64,000 nucleotides of DNA from Pseudoxanthomonas daejeonensis (GCF_010093205.1 NZ_PDWN01000009.1:62001-126000); one strand, 5' to 3'; counted from the first letter of the stretch, positions 20,128-29,749 are shown. The notes: generated from the sequence alone by a model not told the origin. Translations and numbers: made by a program.

Positions 20128-22920
20128 TCAGCGGCCGTGCGATGCCAGGCCCGCGGTCCAGCCGGCAGGGCCGGCCTCGGGCGACAGCTGGCGCAGCCAC
20201 TGCGCCAGTTCGCGTGGCGGCAGCGGCCGCGTGTACAGGTAGCCCTGGATCTCGTCGCAGCCCCAGCGGGCGAGCTGCGCCTGTTCTTCCAGCGTTTCCA
20301 CCCCTTCGGCGACCACGCGCATGCCCAGCGCATGGCCCAGGTGGATGATCGCCTGGGTGACTTCACCGGCATTGGCATCACCCAGCATGTCGGTGACGAA
20401 GCTGCGGTCGATCTTCAGGCGCTGCACCGGGAATCGGTTGAGGTACTGCAGGTTGGAGAAGCCGGTGCCGAAATCGTCCACCGCCAGCTGCACGCCATGG
20501 CGTTCGAACACCTGGAAGCAGTGCCGGACGTTGTCGCTGTCCACGATCAGGGCCGACTCGGTCAACTCGAGTTCCAACCGGCCCGGCGGCCAGCCGGCAC
20601 GCTGGCACAGGGTCACCACGCGTTCGGCGAAACCGCGGTCGCGCAGCTGCACGCCGGAGACATTGACTGCGATCCGGCCGAAATCGAGCCCGGCCGCATG
20701 CCAGGCCACGGCCTGGCGACAGGCCTGCGCGATCACCCACTCGCCCAGCCGCACGATCTCGCCGCACTGCTCGGCCACCGGGATGAACTCGCCCGGATGG
20801 CAATGGCCGGCGGGCCGGTGCCAGCGCAGCAGGGCCTCGATGCCCGGCGCCTGCCCATCGCGCAGGCTGACCTGCGGCTGGTAGACCAGGCTGAATTCCT
20901 CGCGTTCCAGCGCCCCGCGCAGCGAATGCTCGATCTCGAGCCGGCGCCGCGTCTGGCGGTGGATGTCCTGGTTGTGCAGCTGCCAGCTGTTGCGGCCGCG
21001 TTCGCGCGCGGCCCGCAGCGCTGCATGCGCCGCGCGCAGCAGGTCGTCGAAGGCATCGCCGTCGCGGCCGAGCAGCGCGATGCCGACGCTGGCGCCGACC
21101 TTGAGCTGTTCGCTGCCGAAGGCCAGCGGCTCGGAGAGCGCGGCGATCAGCCTCGCCGCCAGTGCCTCGGCGGCATCCGGGTCGGTCGGCCCGCGCAGCG
21201 CGACGAGGAATTCGTCGCCGCCAAGCCGGCCGAAGAACTCGCCGTTTCCGAGCGCGTGGTGCATGCGCCCGGCGGCGGCCTTGAGCATGGCGTCGCCGGC
21301 CGCATGGCCGAACGAATCGTTGATGTTCTTGAAGCCGTCCAGGTCCACCAGCAGCAACGACAGGCCGCCCTCGCCTGCTTCGTCCTGCGCCGCCATGATC
21401 GCCTCCTCGGCCTGGGCGCGCAGCAGGAAGCGGTTCGGCAGTCCCGTGAGGAGGTCGTAATGCGAGAGCAGTTCGATCCGCTCGCTGGTCTCGCGCTCGC
21501 GGGTGATGTCGCGGTACAGCGCGACCAGCCGCGGCGCCAGGCCCTGGCGCGTATCCATCTCGACCAGGACCTGCACCCACACGCGTTGTCCGCTGTGGCG
21601 GTAGAAGCACAGCTCCAGTTGTTCGGGCGGACCGCCTTCGACCAGCCGCGCCAACGCGGCCTCGAACGCCTCGCGCGAGTCGCGCGTGTACAGCGCCAGG
21701 GCATCGTCCAGGCCCAGCGGGCCCGGCGGCATGCCGTGGATGCGGCAGCATTCTTCGGTCCACTGCACGCGCCGGCTGACCGGCTCGATCTCGCAGCCGC
21801 CGATGTGGCCCAGCGACGAGACCCGGTCCAGCAGTTCGGTACGCCAGCGCAGCAGGGCATCGGCGTTGCGCTGCGCGGTCACGTCCTGGACCTGGCCGAG
21901 CACGCGGACGATGTGCCCGTCCGCGTCCATTTCCGGGCGCGCCCACGCCTGCAGCTGCAGGGGCGCACCCAGCGCATCGCCCACTTCCAGGTGGAAGTGC
22001 ACCGGCTGGCCGTCGCGGCGCATGCGCCGCCACGCGCCACGCAGTGTCGAGGCTGCCGCGCGCGGCAGCCGCCGCAACCAGGCCCGGGCGCTGTCGCGCG
22101 GCTGGAACGGATGGCCGGCCAGGTGGTAGAGATCCGCCGGCCACCAGCCGCTGTCGCTGCGCGGATCCCAGGACCACGGCACCATCGCGGCGACGCGCTG
22201 GACGTCCTCGAGCAGCGCCTGCTGCCGGCGCAACTCGGACTCGAGCTGCTTCTGTTCTTCGATCGCGGTATGGGTGCCGACCATCCGCAGGGGCCGGCCG
22301 TCGGCCGACCAGGCCACGACGCGCCCGCTGTCGCGGACCCAGCGCCAGCTGCCGTCGCGGTGGCGCACGCGGTGCTCGCCGGCATAGACCCCGGCATGCC
22401 CGTCCAGGTGCGCCTGCACGCCACGGCGCACGCGCTCGATGTCGTCGGGATGGACCAGCGACAGCGCCGACTCCAGGCTGGTATCGGGCGCGTCGTCGGC
22501 GGTGTATCCAAGCATCGCCAGCCAGCTCTCCGAGCGGAACAGGCGGTTGGCGGCGATGTCCCAGTCCCACAGGCCATGCCCGGCACTGTCCAGCGCCACC
22601 TGCCAGCGGCCGACGCCTTCCGGATCGGGGATCCCCAGGGTGTAGGCCAGCACGCCCCCTTCCGGCGCGCGCACCGCGCGCAGCCATCCATCGAGCCGGC
22701 GTTGCGGCCCCGGCAGGCTGCAGGCCACTGCCTGCAGGCCGTCGGCGGCCAGGATCCGGCGCAGGTCCTGCAGCATCGGCGCGTAGCGGGCCGCCGCATG
22801 CTGCAGGCCCAGCGCCTGCGCGGCCGGGTTCGCGGCCAACGGCATGCCGTCGCGATCGAGCACCAGCAGGGCGCTGTCGATCGGATGCTGCATCAGGCTA
22901 GCGATCGCACCCGCGTCCAT
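20128..22920 (-). CDS. PAS-GGDEF-EAL cyclic-di-GMP signalling protein
   Basis: Protein of 930 residues without membrane segments. PAS-like domains fill the first 490 residues (for example SAGHGLWDWDIAANRLFRSE near 115). GGDEF has an intact RLGGDEF near residue 566, and EAL has GIEALLRW near residue 692 with VNVS, ELTES, DDFGTG, KIDRSF and AEGVET all present. Both cyclase and phosphodiesterase activities are therefore possible; many such tandems act mainly as phosphodiesterases. The ATG at 22920 has GGAG nearby. The open frame reaches 25212, but that part is antisense to the next gene. It is divergent from the sensor kinase at 23080. Confidence 0.92.
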   Translation of the reverse strand: MDAGAIASLMQHPIDSALLVLDRDGMPLAANPAAQALGLQHAAARYAPMLQDLRRILAADGLQAVACSLPGPQRRLDGWLRAVRAPEGGVLAYTLGIPDPEGVGRWQVALDSAGHGLWDWDIAANRLFRSESWLAMLGYTADDAPDTSLESALSLVHPDDIERVRRGVQAHLDGHAGVYAGEHRVRHRDGSWRWVRDSGRVVAWSADGRPLRMVGTHTAIEEQKQLESELRRQQALLEDVQRVAAMVPWSWDPRSDSGWWPADLYHLAGHPFQPRDSARAWLRRLPRAAASTLRGAWRRMRRDGQPVHFHLEVGDALGAPLQLQAWARPEMDADGHIVRVLGQVQDVTAQRNADALLRWRTELLDRVSSLGHIGGCEIEPVSRRVQWTEECCRIHGMPPGPLGLDDALALYTRDSREAFEAALARLVEGGPPEQLELCFYRHSGQRVWVQVLVEMDTRQGLAPRLVALYRDITRERETSERIELLSHYDLLTGLPNRFLLRAQAEEAIMAAQDEAGEGGLSLLLVDLDGFKNINDSFGHAAGDAMLKAAAGRMHHALGNGEFFGRLGGDEFLVALRGPTDPDAAEALAARLIAALSEPLAFGSEQLKVGASVGIALLGRDGDAFDDLLRAAHAALRAARERGRNSWQLHNQDIHRQTRRRLEIEHSLRGALEREEFSLVYQPQVSLRDGQAPGIEALLRWHRPAGHCHPGEFIPVAEQCGEIVRLGEWVIAQACRQAVAWHAAGLDFGRIAVNVSGVQLRDRGFAERVVTLCQRAGWPPGRLELELTESALIVDSDNVRHCFQVFERHGVQLAVDDFGTGFSNLQYLNRFPVQRLKIDRSFVTDMLGDANAGEVTQAIIHLGHALGMRVVAEGVETLEEQAQLARWGCDEIQGYLYTRPLPPRELAQWLRQLSPEAGPAGWTAGLASHGR

Positions 22921-23079
22921 GCCTGCACTCCATGCAATCGCCCGTAGCGGGTCGTCAAGGAGGTAGCGGCCGCCATGGACGTTTGTTGAGCCGTGCCTGT
23001 GCGCCCGCCCGCATCGGGCACGCATGCGCTGTGCACGCCGGGGGCACTGATATGCTTGCGATCCACGCCGGGGGGATCG

Positions 23080-25161
23080 ATGCGCGCACAGGAAAAGCCA
23101 GACACGCAGGGCCCCGCCCCGGCGGTCGGCATGCCACTGGTGGAATCGAAGGCGCGCGGCCTGGTGTGGCGCATCGCCCTGTTCTACGTCCTCCTGGGCA
23201 TCTGCTGGATCCTGTTCAGCGACCAGCTCATCGCCAGCCTGTTCGCCGACGTCCGCACCGTCACCCGCCTGCAGAGCTGGAAGGGCGTGGTCTACATGGT
23301 GGGTACCGGCCTGCTGCTGTACCTGCTGCTGCGTCCGCTGGTCGATCGCCTGCTCCTTGCGCAGCAGCGACTCGTGAATTCCGAGTCGCGCTACCGGGAG
23401 ATGTTCGAGGCCAGTCCCAGCCCGATGTGGACCTACGACCTGGAGACGATGCGGATCCTGGATTCCAACCCGGCGGCCAGCAGCTTCCTGGGCTGGTCGC
23501 GTGGCGAGTTGCGCGGCATGGAGATGCACATGCTGTGGCCCAGCGAAAGCCGGGAGTACTACGACGCCGGCGTGGCCGCCATCCGCGCCGCGCCCGACCA
23601 GCCCTACGCGCGGATCGAGCGCTTGCGGACCAGCGACGGCAGCCATCGCGACGTCGAGATGCGCAGTTCGGAACTGGTCTTCGTCGGCGGCAACCGCATC
23701 CGCCTGATCGTGACTTTCGACCGTACCCTGGAGCTGCAATCGCAGCGCTCCCGGGAGCAGGCCATGGCGCGCCTGCAGGAAGCACAGCGGCTGGCCCGGC
23801 TGGGCTCGTTCGAGATCGATTCGCAGACCCGTCGTGGCCACTTCAGCCCGATCCTGCAGCACCTGCTGGGCCAGGCCGGTGGCGACGACCGGGCCCGCGC
23901 ATTGCAGGACGTGCTGGTCGCCGCGGATCCGGTCAACCAGGCGCGCCTGGACCAGCTGCTCGACGAACTGGCCAGCGGGCAGGCGCAGAAGATGGACGTG
24001 CTGCTGCCCTTCATCGGCACCGGCGGGCAGGAGCGCCTGCTGCGCCTGCGCGTGCAGGCCGTGGACGAGGACCGGCGCCGGCTCCTGCGCGGAACCGCGC
24101 AGGACGTCACCGAGGAGCAGCAGACACGGCGGTTGCTGGGCGAGCGCGAACAGCAGTTCGCGGAACTGATGAGGATCCTGCCCGATGGCGTGATGATCCT
24201 GTCCGGCGAACACGTGATCTACGCCAATCCGGCCTGCGCAGGACTGTTCGCCCGGCAGAGCGAGCGCCTGCTGGGCGAGCCGCTGTCGGCGCTGGTCGAC
24301 GCACCCGACCTGGTGCGGCTGCGCGAATACCTGCAGTCGGGCGCTCCCGGCGAGGAGCCCTCGCCCTGCATGCGCCGCGAGGATGGCAGCACCTTCCGGG
24401 TCGCCCTGTCGTGCAGCGACGCGCGCTACGGTGGGCAGCAGTGCAAGCTGCTGGTCATGCGCGACCTGAGCGAGCCCGAGCGCATGCGCTACGACCTGGC
24501 CAACAGCAACCAGGAACTGCAGGCGATGGGCCGGCAGCTGTTCACCGCGCAGGAGGACGAACGCCGGGCGATCTCCCGCGAGCTGCACGACGACATCGGC
24601 CAGGCGATCACCGCGATGAAGCTGTCCGCGCACGCCGCGATGGGCGAAGCCGACGCGGACCGGCGCCAGGAAGACCTGCATGCGCTGGCCGAAACCGCCG
24701 ACACGACCCTGGACAAGCTGCGCAACCTGTCCATGCTGCTGCGCCCGCCGCAGCTGGATGCGCTGGGCCTGGAGGCGGCTTTGCGCTGGCACGCGGGCAC
24801 GTTGATGCGCAACTCGCCGGTGCACCTGGAGCTGGATATCCAGGCCCTGCCGCAGCGCCCGGAGCGTGAGGTGGAGCAGGCCTGCTTCCGCATCGCCCAG
24901 GAGGGACTGACCAACGTCCTGCGCCATGCCCGTGCGCGCAGCGTGAGCCTGGCGTTGGAGGATGGCGAAGGCACCTGCCTGCGGCTGCGGATCGAAGATG
25001 ACGGCCGCGGCTTCGAGCCGGCCGATGCCAGCGGCCTGGGCCTGGTGATCATGCGCGAACGCGCGCAGAGCGTCGGCGGCCAGCTGCGCATCGACGCCCT
25101 GCCCGGCCGCGGCACCCGCATCCACCTCCAGCTGCCGTACGCGCAGCAGGCCACGTCCTGA
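23080..25161 (+). CDS. Membrane sensor histidine kinase (PAS, HisKA_3, HATPase)
   Basis: Protein of 693 residues. Two membrane helices (LVWRIALFYVLLGICWILF and GVVYMVGTGLLLYLLL) enclose a short loop. Two PAS-like regions follow (about residues 100-215 and 350-460), then a NarX/DegS-type dimerisation domain with the phosphoacceptor in RRAISRELHDDIGQAI near His503, and a HATPase_c domain ending in GRGTRIHLQLPY. A GGGGGG site precedes the ATG at 23080. The next gene, starting five bases after the stop, carries a receiver domain but not a LuxR-type output, so the usual partner of a HisKA_3 kinase is missing. Confidence 0.9.
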   Translation: MRAQEKPDTQGPAPAVGMPLVESKARGLVWRIALFYVLLGICWILFSDQLIASLFADVRTVTRLQSWKGVVYMVGTGLLLYLLLRPLVDRLLLAQQRLVNSESRYREMFEASPSPMWTYDLETMRILDSNPAASSFLGWSRGELRGMEMHMLWPSESREYYDAGVAAIRAAPDQPYARIERLRTSDGSHRDVEMRSSELVFVGGNRIRLIVTFDRTLELQSQRSREQAMARLQEAQRLARLGSFEIDSQTRRGHFSPILQHLLGQAGGDDRARALQDVLVAADPVNQARLDQLLDELASGQAQKMDVLLPFIGTGGQERLLRLRVQAVDEDRRRLLRGTAQDVTEEQQTRRLLGEREQQFAELMRILPDGVMILSGEHVIYANPACAGLFARQSERLLGEPLSALVDAPDLVRLREYLQSGAPGEEPSPCMRREDGSTFRVALSCSDARYGGQQCKLLVMRDLSEPERMRYDLANSNQELQAMGRQLFTAQEDERRAISRELHDDIGQAITAMKLSAHAAMGEADADRRQEDLHALAETADTTLDKLRNLSMLLRPPQLDALGLEAALRWHAGTLMRNSPVHLELDIQALPQRPEREVEQACFRIAQEGLTNVLRHARARSVSLALEDGEGTCLRLRIEDDGRGFEPADASGLGLVIMRERAQSVGGQLRIDALPGRGTRIHLQLPYAQQATS

Positions 25162-25166
25162 ACGCC

Positions 25167-26885
25167 ATGCCCCCGATCCTGCCCGCATACGACCACGGCG
25201 GCGTAGCGGCACCGCCGCGCCTGGGCGCCGCCAACCCGGCGCTGCAGGCGATGGTCGACGACGCCCTGGCCGGTGGCGCGCCGCTGATGGTGGTGCACCT
25301 GGACATCGACCACTTCGCCTCGGTCAACGAGAACATGAGCGTGGCCGTGGGCGACCTGGCGCTGGACCTGCTGGCGCGCCGGCTGGAGGCTTCGCTGGAG
25401 GGCCGTGGCCGGCTGTGGCGGCATGGCAGCGACGAGTTCGTCGCCGCGATTCCCCTGGTTGCCGGCAGCCCCGATGCGACCGACGTGGCCTGGGCGCTGC
25501 AGCGCGAAGCGGAGCTGCCGCTGAGCGTGCTTCCGTACACCCTGTTCCTTACCGTCAAACTGGGCGTGAGCTTGTGCCCTGGCCACGCACAGGACGCCGA
25601 CACGCTGCTGCGCACGGCCGAGATCGCCTCGCGCCAGGCCACCCATGGCGACGAGCGCATCCAGTTCTACGGCGGCCAGAGCCTGCAAAACGTCCACAAC
25701 GAAAGCGTGATCGCGCGGCAGATCGTCGATGCGATCCCCAATGGCGAACTGCGCCTTCGCTTCCAGCCGGAGATCAGCGCCCGCGACGGCCGCGTGATCG
25801 GCATGGAAGCATTGGTGCGCTGGCAGTCGCCTAGCCTGGGACTGCTGGTGCCCGAGCGCTTCATGCCCACGGCCGAGCGCCTGGGCGTGATCGTCCAGAT
25901 CGGTGGCTGGGTGCTGGAGAACGCGATCGAGCAGCTGCGGCTGTGGCGCGAATCGGGCTTCGACGACCTGTTCGTCACGGTCAACGTCTCGACCCTGCAA
26001 CTGCAGCGGCCCGGCTTCCCGGACGAGGTGCTCACCCTGCTGCGCCAGGCCGGCGTGCCGCCCGAGTGCCTGGTGCTGGAGATCAACGAAAGCGCGCTGG
26101 CCGCCAACGTCATCCCGGTCTACGAAGGGCTGGTCGCGCTGCGCCGCGAAGGCGTGGGCCTGGCCCTGGACAACTTCGGCACCGGCGATTCGAGCCTCAG
26201 CGCGCTGGTGCGCTACCCGGTCGACAAGCTCAAGATCGACCGCAGCTTCATCCGCAGCTCTCCTGCCGGCGAGCGCGAGACCGCGATCGTGCGCGCGATC
26301 ATCGCGATGGGCCACCAGCTCAACATGAAAGTGATCGCCAACGGCGTGGAGACCGAAGCACAACTGGGCTACCTGCGGCGCAGCGACTGCGACGTCTTCC
26401 AGGGTTACCTGTTTGGCGAGCCGATGCCGGCCGACGCCGCCGGCCTGGCCCTGCGCCGGCGCTACCTGCGCCCGGAACTGTTCGCCGCCAGCAAGCAGGA
26501 CCAGACCCTGCTGCTGGTCGACGACGAGGAGAACGTGCTGCGCTCGCTGGTGCGCCTGTTCCGCCGCGACGGCTACCGGATCCTGGCCGCGGGCAACGTG
26601 CGCGATGCATTCGACCTGCTCGCCACCAACGACGTGCAGGTGATCCTCTCCGACCAGCGCATGAGCGACATGAGCGGCACCGAGTTCCTGGGCCGGGTGA
26701 AGATGCTCTACCCCGATACCGTGCGCATGGTCCTGTCCGGCTACACCGACCTGGCCACGGTCACCGACGCGATCAACCGCGGCGCGATCTACCGGTTCCT
26801 GACCAAGCCGTGGAACGACGACGAACTGCGCGAGCACATCCGCCAGGCGTTCCGTACCCACCAGGTGCGCCCGCCGATGGCGTGA
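25167..26885 (+). CDS. Degenerate GGDEF-EAL protein with C-terminal receiver domain
   Basis: Protein of 572 residues. The GGDEF motif reads HGSDEF near residue 87, so cyclase activity is unlikely. EAL begins GMEALVRW near residue 212 and keeps VNVS and EINES, but DDFG is DNFG and AEGVET is ANGVET, so two residues of the metal and catalytic site are replaced by Asn. A receiver domain follows (LLLVDDEENV near 446, SDQRMSDMSG, SGYTDLATVTDAINRGAIYR, FLTKPW) of the type seen in RpfG-like regulators. I predict a phosphorylation-controlled c-di-GMP effector rather than an enzyme. It is translationally close to the upstream kinase. Confidence 0.9.
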   Translation: MPPILPAYDHGGVAAPPRLGAANPALQAMVDDALAGGAPLMVVHLDIDHFASVNENMSVAVGDLALDLLARRLEASLEGRGRLWRHGSDEFVAAIPLVAGSPDATDVAWALQREAELPLSVLPYTLFLTVKLGVSLCPGHAQDADTLLRTAEIASRQATHGDERIQFYGGQSLQNVHNESVIARQIVDAIPNGELRLRFQPEISARDGRVIGMEALVRWQSPSLGLLVPERFMPTAERLGVIVQIGGWVLENAIEQLRLWRESGFDDLFVTVNVSTLQLQRPGFPDEVLTLLRQAGVPPECLVLEINESALAANVIPVYEGLVALRREGVGLALDNFGTGDSSLSALVRYPVDKLKIDRSFIRSSPAGERETAIVRAIIAMGHQLNMKVIANGVETEAQLGYLRRSDCDVFQGYLFGEPMPADAAGLALRRRYLRPELFAASKQDQTLLLVDDEENVLRSLVRLFRRDGYRILAAGNVRDAFDLLATNDVQVILSDQRMSDMSGTEFLGRVKMLYPDTVRMVLSGYTDLATVTDAINRGAIYRFLTKPWNDDELREHIRQAFRTHQVRPPMA

Positions 26886-26925
26886 GCGCGATGCGCTCCG
26901 CCGGGCCCCGCATCGCCCGGGCGCT

Positions 26926-28188
26926 TCAGGCCGCCGGCTGCGGCTGTCGCACCGGCAGCACGATCCGGAAGCGCGAGCCTTCGCCGATGCGGCTGTCCAC
27001 GTCGATCCGGCCGTGGTGCTTGGCGACGATGCCGTAGGAGATCGACAGGCCCAGGCCGGTGCCCTTGCCGACCGGCTTGGTGGTGAAGAACGGATCGAAG
27101 ATGCGCTGCTGCGCCTCCGGCGGGATGCCCGGGCCGCTGTCGGCGATCTCGACCCAGACGTGGTCATCCTCATGACCGGTTTCCACGCGGATCGTGCCGC
27201 GCTCGCCGAGCGCCTGGCCGGCGTTGATCAGCACGTTCATGAACACCTGGTTGAGCTCGGACGGCAGGCACTCCACCGGCGGCAGCGTGCCGTAGCGCTT
27301 CTCCAGCGTGGTGTTGTACTTGAGCTCGTTCCAGATGATGTTGAGCGTGGATTCCAGGCCGGCGTGGATGTCCACCAGCTTCCACGACTCGTCGCGCTCG
27401 CTGCGCGAGAAATCCTTCAGGTCGCGCACGATCCGGGTCACCCGCTCGATGCCCTCGCGCGATTCGGTCATCAGCTGCGGCAGGTCGCGGCTGATGAAGT
27501 CGATGTCCAGGCGCGAACGGGTCTGGTCGATCTCCGGGATCATCGCGCGCGGGTCGGCCGAGCGCAGGGCGCGCTCGTAGGCCTCGATCAGCGCGAACAG
27601 GCTGTGCAGGTATTCCTGCAGGCTGCCCAGGTTGGAATGCACGTAGCCGATCGGGTTGTTGATCTCGTGGGCCACGCCGGCGGCGAGCTGGCCGATCGAA
27701 GCCAGCTTTTCGGCCTGCAGCAGCTTCTCCTGCGCCGCGGTCAGGCGCACGTTCAGTTCGGCATGGCGGCGCAGCAGGTCCTGCTCGTAGAAGCGGATCT
27801 GCCTCAGGTCCTGCATCACCACCAGGAAGTGGCCGCCCTCGTTCTGGTCGAAGTAGAGGTGGACCATCAGGATCGCGTCCTGTCCGAACGACAGGTGGCC
27901 GTTCCAGCGCCCGCTCGCGCGAGCCTGGACCAGCGCGTCCAGCGGCAGCAGCTGCTCCAGGCTCAGGCCGCTGGCGAGATCGCGCGGATAGCATTCCCGG
28001 CACAGCGCATGCGCCGACGGATTGGCGTAGAGCAGGCGACTGTCGGCGCCATACAGCAGCACGCCCTCGAGCATGCGGTCGCTCAGGGCCTGGATGGTCT
28101 GCACGGAGGGGACGCGTGCTGCGTCTGGAGTTTCGGTCACGGCACTGCCAGCAGGGTTCGCAGGATCCGATTCTAGCCGGCTGCGCAT
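26926..28188 (-). CDS. PAS sensor histidine kinase (soluble)
   Basis: Protein of 420 residues with no membrane segment. A PAS-like region ([20 protein letters not shown]) is followed by a coiled coil, then HisKA with [19 protein letters not shown] (phosphoacceptor His near 173), and HATPase with the N box and [19 protein letters not shown] and [14 protein letters not shown] chose ATG 28188 because it starts 19 bases after the flgN stop and avoids overlap. The upstream frame is out-of-frame flgN sequence. It follows flgM-flgN on the same strand, so it is likely co-expressed with late flagellar genes. The receiver in the convergent gene at 25167 is a candidate partner. Confidence 0.85.
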   Translation of the reverse strand: MRSRLESDPANPAGSAVTETPDAARVPSVQTIQALSDRMLEGVLLYGADSRLLYANPSAHALCRECYPRDLASGLSLEQLLPLDALVQARASGRWNGHLSFGQDAILMVHLYFDQNEGGHFLVVMQDLRQIRFYEQDLLRRHAELNVRLTAAQEKLLQAEKLASIGQLAAGVAHEINNPIGYVHSNLGSLQEYLHSLFALIEAYERALRSADPRAMIPEIDQTRSRLDIDFISRDLPQLMTESREGIERVTRIVRDLKDFSRSERDESWKLVDIHAGLESTLNIIWNELKYNTTLEKRYGTLPPVECLPSELNQVFMNVLINAGQALGERGTIRVETGHEDDHVWVEIADSGPGIPPEAQQRIFDPFFTTKPVGKGTGLGLSISYGIVAKHHGRIDVDSRIGEGSRFRIVLPVRQPQPAA

Positions 28189-28207
28189 CGGCAGCCGCGT
28201 GCGGCGA

Positions 28208-28552
28208 TCACACCACCGCCAGTTCGCGGCGCGCCTGCAGCTGCTGGGCCTGGCCCTGCGCGTCGTAGGCCGGCGCGCTTTCGGCGCGGCCGAGGTGGCG
28301 CAGCGCCCAGTTGACCTCGCGCCGGCGGCGCGCCAGCAGTGCGCCATTGCTGCGGTTGGTCTCGGCCAGTACGGCCAGGCGCTCGGCGATGCCGCCGGGC
28401 AGGTCCGCTTCCAGCCGCCGTAGCGCCGCCAGCTTGTCGTGGGTGGAGCGCACCAGCAGTTCGATGTCGTGGCCCAGCAGGGCCCGGCGCTCGTCGGCGA
28501 GCGCCGCGGCCAGGCGGTCGAGCGCCTCGTCGCTGGTGGCCGGGGCGTCCAT
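28208..28552 (-). CDS. flgN: Flagellar chaperone FlgN
   Basis: Helical cytoplasmic protein of 114 residues in the position of FlgN, the export chaperone for hook-filament junction proteins FlgK and FlgL. Sequence conservation in FlgN is low. The support is helical content, length, LLVRSTHDKLAALRRLEADL and its start three bases after flgM. The C-terminal helix would bind FlgK/FlgL, which are encoded about 10 kb away. Confidence 0.85.
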   Translation of the reverse strand: MDAPATSDEALDRLAAALADERRALLGHDIELLVRSTHDKLAALRRLEADLPGGIAERLAVLAETNRSNGALLARRRREVNWALRHLGRAESAPAYDAQGQAQQLQARRELAVV

Positions 28553-28555
28553 CGA

Positions 28556-28867
28556 TCAGCCGCCGCCCAGCTGCTTGTCCAGGTCCAGCATGCGCTCGGC
28601 GATCTTCGCCGGGTCGATGCGGTAGGTGCCCGATTCCAGCGCCTGCTTGACCTCGGCCACGCGGGCCTGGTCGATCGCCGGAGCGGCCGACAGCTCGCGC
28701 TGCAGGGCCTGCAGGCTGGTGGCCTCGCCGGTCAGGCGCAGGCTGTCGCCGGGCTGGCTGGCTTCGACCGGGTTGGAGCGATCGGCGCCTGCGGGCGCGA
28801 TGCGGCCACCGACCGGACCGGTGCTGCGCACGGCCGGGGGCGGGGTGCCTTCGATCTTCTGGCTCAT
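28556..28867 (-). CDS. flgM: Anti-sigma-28 factor FlgM
   Basis: Protein of 103 residues, disordered N-terminal half and helical C-terminal half (ARVAEVKQALESGTYRIDPA then KIAERMLDLD), the pattern that holds FliA. FlgM is exported through the hook-basal body to free FliA. GTG 28870 directly before ATG 28867 is also usable as start. A sigma-28 promoter 31 bases upstream means FliA drives its own inhibitor, as in other flagellar systems. Confidence 0.92.
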   Translation of the reverse strand: MSQKIEGTPPPAVRSTGPVGGRIAPAGADRSNPVEASQPGDSLRLTGEATSLQALQRELSAAPAIDQARVAEVKQALESGTYRIDPAKIAERMLDLDKQLGGG

Positions 28868-28900
28868 CACGGTGAGTCCTTCTTGCGGGGTACGCCGGGG

Positions 28901-28928
28901 GTATCGGCAAGGGAGCGGGAGAACTTTA
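28901..28928 (-). promoter_or_regulatory. Sigma-28 promoter of flgM-flgN
   Basis: On the minus strand TAAAGTTC and GCCGATAC with a 12-base spacer, one longer than the usual 11. The -10 ends 31 bases before the flgM start. The box sequences are very close to consensus. Confidence 0.7.
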
Positions 28929-28994
28929 GGCCCGGGTTGAAAATATTTCCGGCGGTCGCCTTCGGCGTGTCCGGAGCGGCGCTTGCGAAGTCTT

Positions 28995-29645
28995 TCATCG
29001 GGTCACCAGGACCTCGCCGCCGGGACCGACCCTGCCCTGCAGGACCCGCCGCGATGACAGGTTCTCGACCGCCACGCGCTCGTTCTCGCCGGCATCGCCC
29101 AGGGCGCGGCCGGAGACCCGCACTTCCACGCCGCCCCGGCGCGACACCAGCGCCACCTGGTCGCCCCGGCGCACCAGCCGCGGTGCGACCAGGTCGCCGG
29201 CGGAAAGAACCGTCCCCGCCGGCAGGACACGCCGGGCCACCTGGCCGACGGCCTGCCCGGCATCGGACAGGGCGGCACCGGCGATCCGCGAGGTGTCGCG
29301 GGTCTCGGTGGCCAGCGCGTCGGCCGGTATGGGCTCGCCCGCGGCCACGCCACGGGCCAGGACCAGCACCGGCTGGGTGCGTCGCAGCTTGACCGGCACG
29401 AACAGCCGCCAGCCATCCGGGCAAGCGACCTCGACCGTGCCAGCGGTGGCCTGCTGCGCCTGCAGCGCCTGCGCGCAGGCGGGCATGCGCAGGGCCGGGT
29501 CGAGGCTGGCCTCGGCCTGGCCGCCCGGCACCGCGCCCAGCGCGGCGGCACGGATCGACTCCACCGGCTGGAAGCCACCGGCAGCCAGCGCCACCATCAT
29601 CGGCAGCGCCAGCAGGAACATGAGCATCGAGCGCATCAGGAGCAC
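28995..29645 (-). CDS. flgA: Flagellar P-ring assembly chaperone FlgA
   Basis: Periplasmic protein of 216 residues needed to assemble the FlgI P ring. A signal peptide (MLMFLLALPMMVALAAG) precedes the SAF-type C-terminal domain with GVAAGEPIPADALATE, RRVLPAGTVLSAGDLV and GQVGRAL-like beta strands. I chose GTG 29645 because GGGAGG lies five bases upstream; ATG 29636 is an alternative. It has its own sigma-54 promoter and is divergent from cheV. Confidence 0.93.
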   Translation of the reverse strand: MLLMRSMLMFLLALPMMVALAAGGFQPVESIRAAALGAVPGGQAEASLDPALRMPACAQALQAQQATAGTVEVACPDGWRLFVPVKLRRTQPVLVLARGVAAGEPIPADALATETRDTSRIAGAALSDAGQAVGQVARRVLPAGTVLSAGDLVAPRLVRRGDQVALVSRRGGVEVRVSGRALGDAGENERVAVENLSSRRVLQGRVGPGGEVLVTR

Positions 29646-29679
29646 GGCGGCCTCCCATGGAATGTCGTGGCAACGACCA

Positions 29680-29695
29680 TGCAAGCGGCGTGCCG
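29680..29695 (-). promoter_or_regulatory. Sigma-54 promoter of flgA
   Basis: Minus-strand CGGCACGCCGCTTGCA, with GG and GC ten bases apart. The predicted start is about 24 bases before the flgA GTG. It lies within the cheV/flgA divergent gap. Confidence 0.75.
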
Positions 29696-29715
29696 CCGCG
29701 ACCCCGCGCGCCCGC

Positions 29716-29742
29716 TCAAGCCATCGCCGTCGGCGCCGATAC
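29716..29742 (+). promoter_or_regulatory. Sigma-28 promoter of cheV
   Basis: TCAAGCCA and GCCGATAC with an 11-base spacer. The -10 ends only seven bases before the cheV ATG, so the transcript would be leaderless or nearly so. Confidence 0.7.
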
Positions 29743-29749
29743 CGGGCAC

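Noticed and set aside
22921-25212. Upstream extension of the minus-strand GGDEF-EAL frame, giving 1694 residues
   Set aside because: The extra part lies antisense to the sensor kinase at 23080, which has complete domains. High GC keeps the opposite frame open by chance.
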